A stretch of 64,000 bases of DNA from MGBC163016 sp910588905 (GCA_948616985.1 CAPGDO010000002.1:124001-188000); one strand, 5' to 3'; shown: positions 7,892 to 16,082, counted from the stretch's first letter. The notes: generated by a model from the sequence alone, not told the origin. Translations and numbers: made by a program.

Positions 7892-9109
7892 TCAGCCTTC
7901 AAAGGTTACCCGGCTGACTTTGAGCTCTCCTCCTTCAAGGGAAAGCGAGAGCTTGCCATCCAGTAGCGACAGGAGCTTCTCCCCTATGAGCTGACGGCGC
8001 CAACCGCGCAAGAGCTTCGATTCCTCGCTGTGGCCGCGGGCTAATTGGGTGAGATCGGCATTGGATGCCAGCGTCTGCATGGCGATCCCATGTTCCTTCG
8101 CTATGACCCGTGTGAGCGCCAGCATCATATCCAAGGCGCTATCCACATTCGGCTCAGAAGTGGAACCGCGGTCTAGGTCCGGTAGCTGATCCACGGGAAG
8201 CCGCAGTGCCTTGTCAATGAGCCCCGCTACCTCCCGCGCATCCTTGGTGGGGAGCTTCTCGCGCATGCCCCGGATGAGATACAGGTCATCTATCTTACGG
8301 GCTTCCTTGCGGCAGGCCTCTACCACCTGTTCATCCGAGAGCACCCACTTGCGCGGGATGTTAACCTGCTGGGCCCGTCGCTCCCGCCACGCAGCCACTT
8401 CCCGAGCCGCTGCCAGTTGACGGCGGTTGAGCTGATTCGCCCGCTTCAAGTGCTTGAATCGCTCTTGAGGATCCACCAGATAGCGATCCTGGCGAGCCAG
8501 GTCCCTGAAATCTGGTTCCAGCCAATCCAGCCGCCCTGATTCGGTGAGCATGTCCTTCATGCAGACATAGAGCTCTGGCAGGAACGCCACGTCCCCAGAA
8601 GCGTATTCCAGCTGGCTTGCCGAAAGGGGGCGCAGCGACCAATCCGTGAAGGAATCGGATTTCTTGAGCGTAACGCCGCATAGGGATCCAACCAGCTGAG
8701 CCAGGCCCACCTGATGGCTGAAGCCCAAGAGGGCAGCGGCTACCTGGGTATCGAACAGGGGCCACGGGGTGCTCCCCGTCTCCCGCAGGAGGATCTCTAT
8801 ATCCTGGGTGGCTGCATGGAAGATCTTCATGACGCTCTCATCTTCCAAAAGAGATGCCAGGGGCGTCAGGTCGTCCACGGCGAAGGGATCAACGATGGCG
8901 ATGGCGTCATCGGTGGCCAGCTGGATCAGGCAGAGCTTCGGGTAGTAGGTCTTCTCCCGCAAGAACTCCGTATCTACGGCCAGCACCTGGGACCGCTTCG
9001 CTTGGGCTATGAACTCTGCGAGTGCGTTATCGTCTTCGATGTATTTCAAGGGAACAACGTATCTTTCTGCATCTGCTTTCCTACACTCTGTAATACTATC
9101 AGTCATCAT
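7892..9109 (-). CDS. rnd: Ribonuclease D
   Basis: 3'-5' exoribonuclease that trims tRNA and other stable RNA precursors. 405 residues. The DEDDy catalytic set is complete: VDTEF (D46, E48), HAATQDIEIL (D103) and EYASGDVAFL (Y169, D173). The second half, from about residue 210, has the HRDC repeats of RNase D (WRERRAQQ; KLLRGWRRQLIGEKLLSLLDG). Divergent from the lipid kinase gene; the two starts are only about 20 bases apart, so their control elements must lie inside each other's 5' regions. ATG 9106 is an equal alternative start. Confidence 0.93.
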   Translation of the reverse strand: MMTDSITECRKADAERYVVPLKYIEDDNALAEFIAQAKRSQVLAVDTEFLREKTYYPKLCLIQLATDDAIAIVDPFAVDDLTPLASLLEDESVMKIFHAATQDIEILLRETGSTPWPLFDTQVAAALLGFSHQVGLAQLVGSLCGVTLKKSDSFTDWSLRPLSASQLEYASGDVAFLPELYVCMKDMLTESGRLDWLEPDFRDLARQDRYLVDPQERFKHLKRANQLNRRQLAAAREVAAWRERRAQQVNIPRKWVLSDEQVVEACRKEARKIDDLYLIRGMREKLPTKDAREVAGLIDKALRLPVDQLPDLDRGSTSEPNVDSALDMMLALTRVIAKEHGIAMQTLASNADLTQLARGHSEESKLLRGWRRQLIGEKLLSLLDGKLSLSLEGGELKVSRVTFEG

Positions 9110-9127
9110 GGGAAAAGGGGATGTGTG

Positions 9128-10036
9128 ATGAAGCTGCTCATCGTGAACAACCTCGCTTCGGGCTTAGGCGACGGCGCTATCTTCGACTTCATCCGCGCCT
9201 ATGCCGAAGACGGGGACGAGGTGGTCATCCGCTCCAGTGATGGAGCCACGGACCTGCGCACCTTTCTGGCTGACGCCGACCGGTTCGATTGCGTGGTAGC
9301 CTCCGGCGGAGATGGCACCTTGTCCACGGTGGCCTACCTTCTGGCTGATACGGGCATCCCCATCCTGCCCTTCCCGGCAGGCACTGCGAACCTCCTCTGT
9401 TCCAACCTGGCAAGCCCCACCGAGCCCCATGCCATAGCGAAGATGCTCCGCGAAGGCCGTGTCATGGACTTCGACCTGGGCGAGGTCGCTTTGAGCCATG
9501 GGGAGCGCTTCGGCTTCTTGATGATGGCCGGCGCTGGATACGATGCCACCATCATGAAAGACGCTGAGAGCAGCAAGAAGCTGTTCGGTCAAATGGCCTA
9601 CCTCACCTCCGCTGTCACCAATGTCCTTCCCCAGGTATCCACCTTCCACCTGAACCTCGATGGCGAAGAGGTCATCTGTCAAGGAGTGGGAGTGCTGCTC
9701 ATCAACTTCGCCAAGATCCAGTTCGATATAGCCGTGGTCCATGAGAACAAGCCCCGGGACGGCATGTTGGATGTGGTCGTTCTGCGCACGAAGGACGCCT
9801 TCGGGCTGATCCCTGCCCTCTTCGCCGCCATCTTGGACAAGGGAGGGGATTTCCCCACGCGCACAGATGCCTTCGACATCTATCGGGCCAGCGAGGTATC
9901 CGTCCAGGCGGACCCAACGCTTCAGATGCAATTCGATGGTGAGGTAACGGCCAAGATGACACCGTTCCAAGCGCGGGTGCTTCCCTTGGCTGCACGATTC
10001 GTGGTGTCAGAGGAGTGCGTGAAGGCCTATTCTTGA
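9128..10036 (+). CDS. Diacylglycerol kinase-family lipid kinase
   Basis: Soluble or peripheral lipid kinase of the DgkB/YegS type, which phosphorylates diacylglycerol or a related lipid. From ATG 9128, behind AAAGGGG, it has 302 residues. The nucleotide loop SGGDGT is at about 59-64 and PFPAGTANLL at 81-90. The C-terminal half is the beta-sandwich of the family. The frame stays open 400 bases upstream inside rnd, which is only antisense noise. Its 3' end overlaps the convergent terC by 10 bases. The exact lipid substrate cannot be read from the sequence. Confidence 0.88.
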   Translation: MKLLIVNNLASGLGDGAIFDFIRAYAEDGDEVVIRSSDGATDLRTFLADADRFDCVVASGGDGTLSTVAYLLADTGIPILPFPAGTANLLCSNLASPTEPHAIAKMLREGRVMDFDLGEVALSHGERFGFLMMAGAGYDATIMKDAESSKKLFGQMAYLTSAVTNVLPQVSTFHLNLDGEEVICQGVGVLLINFAKIQFDIAVVHENKPRDGMLDVVVLRTKDAFGLIPALFAAILDKGGDFPTRTDAFDIYRASEVSVQADPTLQMQFDGEVTAKMTPFQARVLPLAARFVVSEECVKAYS

Positions 10037-10854
10037 TCGGGGAAGACCAGGTTGTCCTTCGCTTCTTCCCTATCTTGACGGTAGCGTTCCAGGTTGCTGT
10101 TGTAGCGCATCTGGATGAGCTCTAATACCACGGCGAAGACCATGGCAAAGTACACCATGAGCTTCTCCAGATGCATATCCAGCACCTCTATGCCCGTGGT
10201 GATGCCAAGGGAATCCAGCACCAGCAGGATGCCGATGGCAGCGATGAACACCAATGCTAAGATCTTCATCTCAGCGTGCCGGTTGATGAAATCAGAGATA
10301 GGGTCTATGAAGACCATCATGATGATGACCGCGATGATGACCGCCGCTATCATCACGATCAAATGCTCCGCCAGTCCCACCGCCGTGATGACCGAATCTA
10401 TGGAGAAGACGATATCCATCACCATGATGGTACCCACAGCCTGACCAAGCCCGATCCGATGACGCTCCCGATGCTCCTCGGAATGCTCGGCCTTGATCTC
10501 TGTCAGGGCCAGGGTCTCACGCAACTCGATGATGCCCTTGTAGATGAGATAGGCACCCCCTGCCAGCATCACCAGATCCCGAATGCTGAGACCATGGTGA
10601 TAGCTGCCCAGGTTGATATCGAGCAGCACGAAGGTCATATGCACGAGCCAACTAGCAAAGCAGAGGAACAGACAGCGCATCACCAACGCTCCGGCCAAGC
10701 CGAGCTTCCGGCCGATATGCTGCTTCTCCGATGGAAGGCGATTGGACGTGAGGGAGATGAAGACGATATTGTCTACCCCTAAGACGATCTCAAGGAACGT
10801 GAGGGTGATGAGGCTGATCCATGCCTCAGGGGTTGTGAATATCGAGAAGTCCAT
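10027..10854 (-). CDS. TerC-family integral membrane protein
   Basis: Polytopic membrane protein of the TerC/Alx group, linked to manganese export and to metal loading of exported enzymes in other bacteria. 275 residues from ATG 10854, with about seven membrane spans. The characteristic acidic residues are present: LGVDNIVFIS near residue 25-34 and DIVFSIDSVITAVG in the middle. The frame is open to 11082, but the extra part covers the divergent gene and lacks family sequence. AGGGTGGCG precedes the chosen start. Confidence 0.9.
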   Translation of the reverse strand: MDFSIFTTPEAWISLITLTFLEIVLGVDNIVFISLTSNRLPSEKQHIGRKLGLAGALVMRCLFLCFASWLVHMTFVLLDINLGSYHHGLSIRDLVMLAGGAYLIYKGIIELRETLALTEIKAEHSEEHRERHRIGLGQAVGTIMVMDIVFSIDSVITAVGLAEHLIVMIAAVIIAVIIMMVFIDPISDFINRHAEMKILALVFIAAIGILLVLDSLGITTGIEVLDMHLEKLMVYFAMVFAVVLELIQMRYNSNLERYRQDREEAKDNLVFPDQE

Positions 10855-10890
10855 GAGCGCCACCCTATCAGAGTGAGCGCGCCACCTCAA

Positions 10891-10899
10891 TGATATAAT
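10891..10899 (+). promoter_or_regulatory. Extended -10 promoter for the anchored protein gene
   Basis: TGATATAAT: a perfect TATAAT (10894-10899) preceded by TG at the extended -10 position. No good -35 box is seen at the usual distance. It lies 34 bases before ATG 10934. Confidence 0.6.
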
Positions 10900-10933
10900 C
10901 CAGCGGTTACCGGATCGAAGGGGAACGGCAGGG

Positions 10934-11818
10934 ATGAGAGACGACAAGAAGACCCAGCGGGAGGAAGAGAGCGCCTTAGCTGAAGACGTTCCCACCGAAG
11001 AGAAGGCTCCCAAAAGAGCCAAGGGGAATCCGCTGTCAGGCATCTTCAAAAGCGAATCTGACATCCGTTCTACTGCTCGCACCCCTGATGCGAAGGTGCT
11101 CTATCCTAACGTCGATGTACTGAAACGGCCCTTGGACCCGCCCTCCCCTGTGCGGCGTGGCATCGCACTCATGCTCATCGTAGCCGCGCTCATAGGAGCG
11201 GCATTCCTTGCATGGTACTTCGACGGTGTGGTCAATGAGCCCCAACGTCAAGAGCAGGAGATGGCCGACAACCTCTCCCAGGATATCGCCTATGACCTGC
11301 CCCAGCTCTATCCCCTTATGGCTTTGGACGATGCCGCCATCTTGGGCACCTTCCAAGAGGCAGGCTTGAGCGTCTTCGAGATGCCCGCCAAGGAGAACAG
11401 CACCGTATGGCAGGTCATCAAGCTTCCCGCTGGAGTGAGCGCAGCGGAAGCGGGAGCCATCTACCTCTCTGGAGTCGACAAGGTGGGTGCCGCCGATGCC
11501 GCGCGACTCCTGAACGGAGCTTGGGATCTGAAGGTGGATCGAGAGAACGGCGTGAACATGGTGCTCCACTTCGCTGATTTCAAGTCGAAGAGCGTGGACG
11601 CCGCCGTGCAAGCCGCCATTGCTGCTGAGGGCTTGACCGACAGCAGCATCGAGAAGAGCGGAGAGGATGAATCCGGCAACACCTACACCATGGGCACCAT
11701 CACCGGTGATACGGGAACCTATTCCTGGCGCGTGTCCGCCATTCCCCTCTCTGAGATCTATGCGATCAATGGCCTGCCGGAAGATGCCGTTTACGTGGGT
11801 GTGAGGATGACATCTTAA
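10934..11818 (+). CDS. Membrane-anchored extracytoplasmic protein, function unknown
   Basis: 294 residues, family not recognised. Residues 1-75 are charged, Pro- and Lys-rich and probably cytoplasmic and disordered; a single span follows at about 77-95 (GIALMLIVAALIGAAFLAWYF); residues 96-294 would be outside. The outer part has two similar-looking segments around LYLSGVDKVGAADAARLLNG and SVDAAVQAAIAAEGLTDSS, suggesting a small alpha/beta domain with helper helices. The start has AAGGGGA upstream and the gene its own promoter; it stands alone between divergent terC and tRNA-Pro. Probably lineage-specific; no function is proposed. Confidence 0.85.
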   Translation: MRDDKKTQREEESALAEDVPTEEKAPKRAKGNPLSGIFKSESDIRSTARTPDAKVLYPNVDVLKRPLDPPSPVRRGIALMLIVAALIGAAFLAWYFDGVVNEPQRQEQEMADNLSQDIAYDLPQLYPLMALDDAAILGTFQEAGLSVFEMPAKENSTVWQVIKLPAGVSAAEAGAIYLSGVDKVGAADAARLLNGAWDLKVDRENGVNMVLHFADFKSKSVDAAVQAAIAAEGLTDSSIEKSGEDESGNTYTMGTITGDTGTYSWRVSAIPLSEIYAINGLPEDAVYVGVRMTS

Positions 11819-11824
11819 AACCTC

Positions 11825-11853
11825 TTGAAACTGACGATAGGTAACGCTATCAT
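11825..11853 (+). promoter_or_regulatory. tRNA-Pro promoter
   Basis: TTGAAA (11825-11830), 17-base spacer, TATCAT (11848-11853). Transcription would begin near 11860, about 25 bases before the tRNA. A short leader hairpin, GCTGC/GCAGC (11861-11876), lies in between. Confidence 0.7.
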
Positions 11854-11884
11854 GTTCGGGCTGCATTTTCGCAGCAGCTTTTGT

Positions 11885-11961
<77 letters not shown>

Positions 11962-11970
11962 GAAAGAACA

Positions 11971-11993
11971 AAACCGCCTTCGGGCGGTTTTTT
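11971..11993 (+). terminator. Rho-independent terminator of tRNA-Pro
   Basis: AAACCGCC-TTCG-GGCGGTTTTTT: an 8-base stem with a UUCG tetraloop and T-run, 10 bases after the tRNA CCA end. Confidence 0.95.
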
Positions 11994-12014
11994 CGTCTCT
12001 GGGAGGAGGCGGCA

Positions 12015-12120
12015 GCCTGCGAGAGCAGGCCATCCCGAAGGGATGGGGATTTGAACCTGGTCAGGTTCACTAGCATGCGAAGGCCCTTTCGCATGCTAGC
12101 CGCGAGGGTCAAGGCTCGCG
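12015..12120. repeat. Row of five perfect hairpins after tRNA-Pro
   Basis: Five perfect inverted repeats follow one another in 106 bases. GCCTGC/GCAGGC spans 12015-12030, CCATCCC/GGGATGG 12030-12046, and TGAACCTG/CAGGTTCA 12052-12069. CTAGCATGCGAA/TTCGCATGCTAG (12 base pairs, 6-base loop) spans 12070-12099 and CGCGAG/CTCGCG 12101-12120. No convincing gene covers them. They could be a structured RNA, a recombination site or a repeat element; the tRNA terminator lies upstream, so plus-strand transcription from the tRNA promoter is unlikely to reach them. All other bases between the tRNA terminator and hepT hold nothing recognisable except the copy at 12160-12176. Confidence 0.7.
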
Positions 12121-12159
12121 CAGCGACCGCGAAGCGGCTCGGCCTTGAGGCGAGCGAAC

Positions 12160-12176
12160 TCCTGTCGTCTCGACCA
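12160..12176 (+). repeat. Partial copy of tRNA-Pro 3' end (att-like)
   Basis: TCCTGTCGTCTCGACCA matches 16 of 17 bases of the last 17 bases of tRNA-Pro (11945-11961). Integrative elements that enter at tRNA 3' ends leave just such a duplication. The T-stem 5' strand is not restored upstream of it, so it is not a second tRNA. No integrase is present near it; only a relic is likely. Confidence 0.55.
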
Positions 12177-12319
12177 TCCACAGATGCTGATATGTGGCGT
12201 GTTGCTTGCCGAATGACCTGACGTACAGGATCATCCCCAGCGCCACTCCGGGTCGGCCCCCATCGTCCCCTACGCGGGTTGCCATGCATGCAGCCCCGGA
12301 CAGATCCAAGATCCGCCCC

Positions 12320-12661
12320 CTACATGCCTTCCTTCAGGATAGCTTCGATCTCCTCAGCAAGAACAGGAAGCTCATCCTTCGCTGTCACATAAACATCCTC
12401 CATGCGCAAAGTCTGGTACTTATGCGCAGCGATATCCCGAAATCCTGCAATGGCTTTCCATGGAACCTGGGGATGCTTCTCTCGAAAATCCATATCTAGA
12501 TTCTTTACCAATTCACCAATATTGATGATCGTCATAGAAACAGCTCTTTTGACCATCTCGTCATCTTGGAATCGTTCGATGGTACAACTCCCCATCATCG
12601 AATGAGCGATGGATATCTCATTCAGGATCTTTTCAAGGACAACAGCGTTCTTATCCTTCAT
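12320..12661 (-). CDS. hepT: HEPN-domain toxin, HepT-like (DUF86)
   Basis: 113 residues, HEPN fold, the RNase toxin half of a HEPN/MNT toxin-antitoxin pair. The RX4H motif with following tyrosine appears as RDIAAHKY at about residues 74-81 and is the catalytic or AMP-acceptor site in characterised HepT proteins. The gene overlaps the end of the upstream mntA by 11 bases, implying coupling. Base composition looks more AT-rich than the core genes around it, consistent with transfer. Its partner and the tRNA-linked position support this reading. Confidence 0.87.
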   Translation of the reverse strand: MKDKNAVVLEKILNEISIAHSMMGSCTIERFQDDEMVKRAVSMTIINIGELVKNLDMDFREKHPQVPWKAIAGFRDIAAHKYQTLRMEDVYVTAKDELPVLAEEIEAILKEGM

Positions 12662-12938
12662 AGAGCGTCACCATTCTTCCCACCTCTAAGAACGAGTCAG
12701 CAGAAAGCGGCCCATGGACAAGATCAACGGAAACTCCAAGCTTCTCCTCCAGGCTGTCTCTCAGAGACGAAAGGGTGAAAAGCGAAACAGCACTGGGGGT
12801 GAATTCGACAAGAAGATCAACATCGCTCTCATCGCAGGCACGATCCTCCGCATAGGAGCCAAATAGTTGAACGCGCTTGACTGAGTATTCAGGAGCGACT
12901 TCATGAACACCTTGAACGATATCATCGACATCGAGCAT
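12651..12938 (-). CDS. mntA: MNT-type nucleotidyltransferase antitoxin
   Basis: 95-residue minimal nucleotidyltransferase. The signature LFGSYA, ten residues further DVDLLVEF, sits at about 25-46 (G-S-X-D-x-D with all metal-binding acids present). In studied pairs MntA blocks HepT by AMPylating its tyrosine. Gene order here is antitoxin first, the reverse of the Shewanella hepT-mntA pair. The start is ATG 12938 with GAGAGGAGGC just upstream. Transcription probably begins in the repeat-rich gap to the right. Confidence 0.88.
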   Translation of the reverse strand: MLDVDDIVQGVHEVAPEYSVKRVQLFGSYAEDRACDESDVDLLVEFTPSAVSLFTLSSLRDSLEEKLGVSVDLVHGPLSADSFLEVGRMVTLYEG

Positions 12939-13175
12939 GAAGCCTCCTCTCAGGTCTCTGAACCGTATCTAGAAGTATAACAGGGCGACATATGTTCACA
13001 TACCTCATCGGATCTCCGTCATCACGCAGATGTCTCGGAACGGTCTCGATAACATGATCACGTATCACGCGATAACGCGGCGGCAGCCGCCCGCATTGCT
13101 GATGCGGTGAGGATTTTTGTTTATACAGAAGACAGCCCTTCCCCGTGAGGGGTTGAGGCCGATTCCGCAGGCCGA

Positions 13176-13211
13176 GAAAAGCGTGATATAAGCGAAGCAT
13201 CACGTCTTTTC
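13176..13211. repeat. Imperfect inverted repeat
   Basis: GAAAAG-CGTGAT (13176-13187) pairs with ATCACG-T-CTTTTC (13199-13211): twelve pairs with one bulged T around an 11-base loop. It could act as a bidirectional terminator, since either strand has a short T-run at its 3' side. Confidence 0.55.
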
Positions 13212-13274
13212 GAAAGCCAAGGCCTAAGGCCGAACGCCCCTTGCGGGGAGGGGCGTCCATTTCAGGTACAAAGA

Positions 13275-13294
13275 GGGCCGACCACGGTCGGCCC
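13275..13294. repeat. Perfect palindrome, REP-like
   Basis: GGGCCGACC-AC-GGTCGGCCC, nine pairs with a two-base centre, flanked by GAG and CCTAC. About 50 bases past the coaBC stop in the direction of coaBC transcription. Its form resembles dispersed intergenic palindromes; a genome-wide count is needed to call it REP. Confidence 0.6.
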
Positions 13295-13343
13295 CTACGA
13301 GCATCCTGTCATACATGTTTCACCCGGGTGGTACATCCGGTGA

Positions 13344-14549
13344 TCATTTCAGGGGCAACGTCGAGGCGGCTATGCTGATGACCTGACGTGCCACTTCGGT
13401 CTTGGGAAGCTCTTCCAAGGCCACCTCATCCGATCCCGTGAGGATGGTGACCGTATCGACATCAGACCCGAAGACCTCCTGGGCGGCCACATCATTGACC
13501 ACCATGACATCAGCCCCCTTGTGATACAGCTTCCCACGACCATGGGTCAAGGCATCTTCGGTCTCAGCTGCGAACCCTACGACCACTTGATCCTCTCTCT
13601 TGGCATGTCCGAGCCATGAAAGGATATCAGGGTTCTCGACCAAGGCGATGGTCTTAAGCTCCGCGTCATCCCTCCCCTTCTTGAGCTTGCATGCAGCCGA
13701 CTCCTGGGGACGGAAGTCGGAAACGGCGGCTGCACAGATGGCGATGTCAGCCTCTTCGAACGCTTCGCACGTCGCGTCGAACATCTCTTGCGCCGTCATG
13801 ACGGGGACCACCTGAGCCCTGCTGTCATAGGCAAGGGATACCGGCCCTGTCACGACCGTGACCTCAGCCTCAGCCTCCAGAGCCGCTGCAACCAAGGCAG
13901 CACCCATCTTGCCGCTGGAACGGTTGGAGATGAACCGCACCGGATCTATGGGCTCAACGGTGGGACCGGAGGTGATGAGCACCCTGCGCCCCCGCAAGGG
14001 GCCCTCTCCCTGGTGAAAGCCATCTGGCGCGAGGCTTTCCAGCACAGCTTGGGCCATCATCTGCGGATCAGGCAGTTTTCCGGGACCCACCTCACCACAG
14101 GCAAGATACCCAGAATCAGGAGCGAGCACCTGGATGCCGCGTGCGGCCAAGGTGCGTAGATTCGCCTGCGTGGCCGGATTCTCATACATATGCACATTCA
14201 TAGCCGGAGCCACGAACACAGGACAGGTACAGGCCAAGGCGGTGGAGGTGAGCAGATCATCAGCTATCCCCCCTGCCAGCTTGGCACAGACATTCGCCGT
14301 AGCCGGTGCGATGATGAGGGCATCGGCTTGCTCTGCCAGATGGATATGAGGGATGGGATCGCTCGTGCCGAACAGCTCCGCATGGGCGTTGCCATCCGTG
14401 AGCGCCCGGAAGGTATCCAGCCCCACGAACTGCTGAGCGTGAGCCGTCATGACCACCGAGACATCGCAACCCTCTTTCTGCAGCTGACGTACTAGCTCAC
14501 AGGCATTGTAAGCCGCGATGCAGCCACTGACCCCTACCAGGATGTGCAT
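13344..14549 (-). CDS. coaBC: Bifunctional phosphopantothenoylcysteine decarboxylase / synthetase
   Basis: Two steps of coenzyme A synthesis: CoaB joins cysteine to 4'-phosphopantothenate with CTP, and CoaC decarboxylates the product on FMN. 401 residues. CoaC is N-terminal (1-185), with active His in PIPHIHLA, the PAMNVHMYENPA motif and the substrate-lid Cys in YLACGEVGPGKLPDP. CoaB follows from about 188 (ITSGPTVEPIDPVRFISNRSSGKMG). Its start overlaps the rluD stop by 16 bases. Confidence 0.95.
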   Translation of the reverse strand: MHILVGVSGCIAAYNACELVRQLQKEGCDVSVVMTAHAQQFVGLDTFRALTDGNAHAELFGTSDPIPHIHLAEQADALIIAPATANVCAKLAGGIADDLLTSTALACTCPVFVAPAMNVHMYENPATQANLRTLAARGIQVLAPDSGYLACGEVGPGKLPDPQMMAQAVLESLAPDGFHQGEGPLRGRRVLITSGPTVEPIDPVRFISNRSSGKMGAALVAAALEAEAEVTVVTGPVSLAYDSRAQVVPVMTAQEMFDATCEAFEEADIAICAAAVSDFRPQESAACKLKKGRDDAELKTIALVENPDILSWLGHAKREDQVVVGFAAETEDALTHGRGKLYHKGADVMVVNDVAAQEVFGSDVDTVTILTGSDEVALEELPKTEVARQVISIAASTLPLK

Positions 14550-15565
14550 GGGCCCTCTCCTTCTCGTTCGCTCAACACCTCTTCGCCATAGCTCGTGATC
14601 CCATCGCTGCGCTCTTGGAGCGATGACAGCGCTGTACGCAGATCTTCAGGAAGGCCATCGTGCAAGACGATCTCCTCTTCCGTGATGGGATGCGTGAATC
14701 CTATCCGATGGGAATGGAGGAACTGCCGATCGAGGCCAAGACTCGCGACAGGATGCTTGGGAGCGTTCGCGGCATAGGTGGGATCCCCCACGATGGGATG
14801 CTTGATGTACTGCATATGCACGCGGATCTGGTGGGTGCGACCAGTATAGAGCTTGCACTCAAGGAGCGAGTACCCCTGATCCTTGGGCCCTGCTTCGAAT
14901 CGTTCGAGCACGCGGAAGGTGGTGATGGCCTCCCGGGCCGTAGGGCCATCGCCCACGGCCATGCGCATCCGCTCCTTGGCATGGCGCTCTATGGGTGCGT
15001 CCACCATGCCCGAATCCACGGACACCCGACCGTGGACCAGCGCCAGATAGCGCCTATCCACTGCCTTGGTGGCAATGGCATCCATGAGCGCATACCCCGC
15101 ATCGTCGGTCTTGGCCGCCAGCATGAGACCGCTCGTATCACCATCGAGCCGATGCACGATCCCCGGACGGTCGTCTTCGCCCTGCACATGGCTCAGCCCC
15201 TCTTCGCCATACCGATAGAGCAAGGCGGAAGCCAGGGTGCCCTGGGGATGATCGGGACTCGGGTGGGTGATGAGCCCCGCTGGCTTGGAGAGCACGAGCA
15301 GATGCTCATCCTCATAGCGGATATCCAACGGGATGGGTTCAGGTACGAGGCCCCTGCCCTCATCTTCCAATTCGATGATGATGAGGTCTCCTTCGCAGAC
15401 CGCCTGCTTCTTGGTTGCAGGGACACCCCCTATGAGCACGCGCCCCGCCTCGCAGGCCTGAGCCGCTTGGCTGCGGCTGCCCACTTGCCCAAGGCTACCT
15501 AACACCACATCTAGACGCTTGCCTGCATCATCCGCAGTGGCCTTATGGCTGATCAGGCGACCCAT
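14534..15565 (-). CDS. rluD: RluA/RluD-family 23S rRNA pseudouridine synthase
   Basis: Converts uridine to pseudouridine in 23S rRNA. 343 residues: S4 RNA-binding domain at about 14-75 (RLDVVLG, SRSQAAQACEAGRVLIGG) and the catalytic domain with HRLDGDTSGLMLAAKT, where the Asp after GLD/LDG is the nucleophile. Ends with GRTHQIRVHMQYIKHPIVGD. Follows lspA with a 23-base overlap, the common lspA-rluD arrangement. Exact rRNA site (RluD versus RluA paralogue) is inferred from length, S4 domain and neighbour. Confidence 0.9.
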   Translation of the reverse strand: MGRLISHKATADDAGKRLDVVLGSLGQVGSRSQAAQACEAGRVLIGGVPATKKQAVCEGDLIIIELEDEGRGLVPEPIPLDIRYEDEHLLVLSKPAGLITHPSPDHPQGTLASALLYRYGEEGLSHVQGEDDRPGIVHRLDGDTSGLMLAAKTDDAGYALMDAIATKAVDRRYLALVHGRVSVDSGMVDAPIERHAKERMRMAVGDGPTAREAITTFRVLERFEAGPKDQGYSLLECKLYTGRTHQIRVHMQYIKHPIVGDPTYAANAPKHPVASLGLDRQFLHSHRIGFTHPITEEEIVLHDGLPEDLRTALSSLQERSDGITSYGEEVLSEREGEGPCTSW

Positions 15566-16082
15566 GCTCCGCCCTCCTACTGCTTGCGATCAAGGATGCC
15601 ATGAACAAGACGATGCCGACGGTGACACCGATATCAGCCACATTGAACACGGGGAAATCGATGAAGGTCGGATCGATGAGGTCGACGACATAGCCACGGG
15701 TGAACCGATCGATAGCATTCCCGATGCCCCCGGCCACCACCAAGGAAAGGCCCACTGTAGCCAAGGGTGATGAGGAGGGGGCGAACACGAAGAGATACAG
15801 CACCGCCGCAGCGCATACGATCAATGCCAGCACACCCAGGAACTGGGTCATGTCACTGAACATGCCCCACGCTCCCCCGGTGTTATGGACCAGCATGAGC
15901 TGAACCACTCCAGGTATGAGCGGAAGCGTTGGAGGTATGCCCGACCAAGGAGCGGAAAGAGGGCCGGTCTCAGCCCAAAGCTTGGTCAGCTGGTCAGCCA
16001 GCAGCCACAAAGCGACCACTGCGACGAAGATGATGGCATTGCGCTTCCGGTGGCTTGGCTCTCCGCTAGCGTCCAAGCCCAT
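15543..16082 (-). CDS. lspA: Lipoprotein signal peptidase II
   Basis: Membrane aspartyl protease that removes the signal peptide of lipoproteins before the modified cysteine. From ATG 16082 it has 179 residues with four spans. The conserved blocks are present: VHNTGGAWGMF, VAGGIGNAIDRFTRGYVVDLI and FNVADIGVTVG, carrying both catalytic aspartates. The frame extends to 16208 inside ileS, but family length and the translational overlap with the ileS end favour 16082. A client lipoprotein is encoded at 24454-25278. Confidence 0.93.
   Translation of the reverse strand: MGLDASGEPSHRKRNAIIFVAVVALWLLADQLTKLWAETGPLSAPWSGIPPTLPLIPGVVQLMLVHNTGGAWGMFSDMTQFLGVLALIVCAAAVLYLFVFAPSSSPLATVGLSLVVAGGIGNAIDRFTRGYVVDLIDPTFIDFPVFNVADIGVTVGIVLFMASLIASSRRAEHGSPDQP

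Larger units (their letters stand above)
12939..13343. other. Repeat-rich intergenic region, no credible gene
   Basis: 405 bases between mntA and coaBC. It holds several hairpins, including CCGCAT/ATGCGG (13091-13107), CCCC/GGGG (13141-13150) and the two listed separately. The 112-residue frame at 12922-13260 is Arg/Pro-rich, overlaps mntA and carries the repeats, so it is not accepted as a gene. The promoter of mntA-hepT should lie near 12950-13000, where ATATGTT and AGTATAAC give AT-rich sequence, but no clear boxes can be assigned. Confidence 0.6.

Noticed and set aside
12015..12176. Second tRNA downstream of tRNA-Pro
   Set aside because: Only the last 17 bases match; D arm, anticodon arm and the T-stem 5' strand cannot be formed.
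12922..13260. 112-residue minus-strand frame
   Set aside because: Composed of palindromic repeat DNA, Arg/Pro-rich, overlaps the mntA start and has no domain.
13078..13300. CRISPR array in the repeat-rich gap
   Set aside because: The repeats are inverted, not regularly spaced direct repeats, and there are no cas genes.
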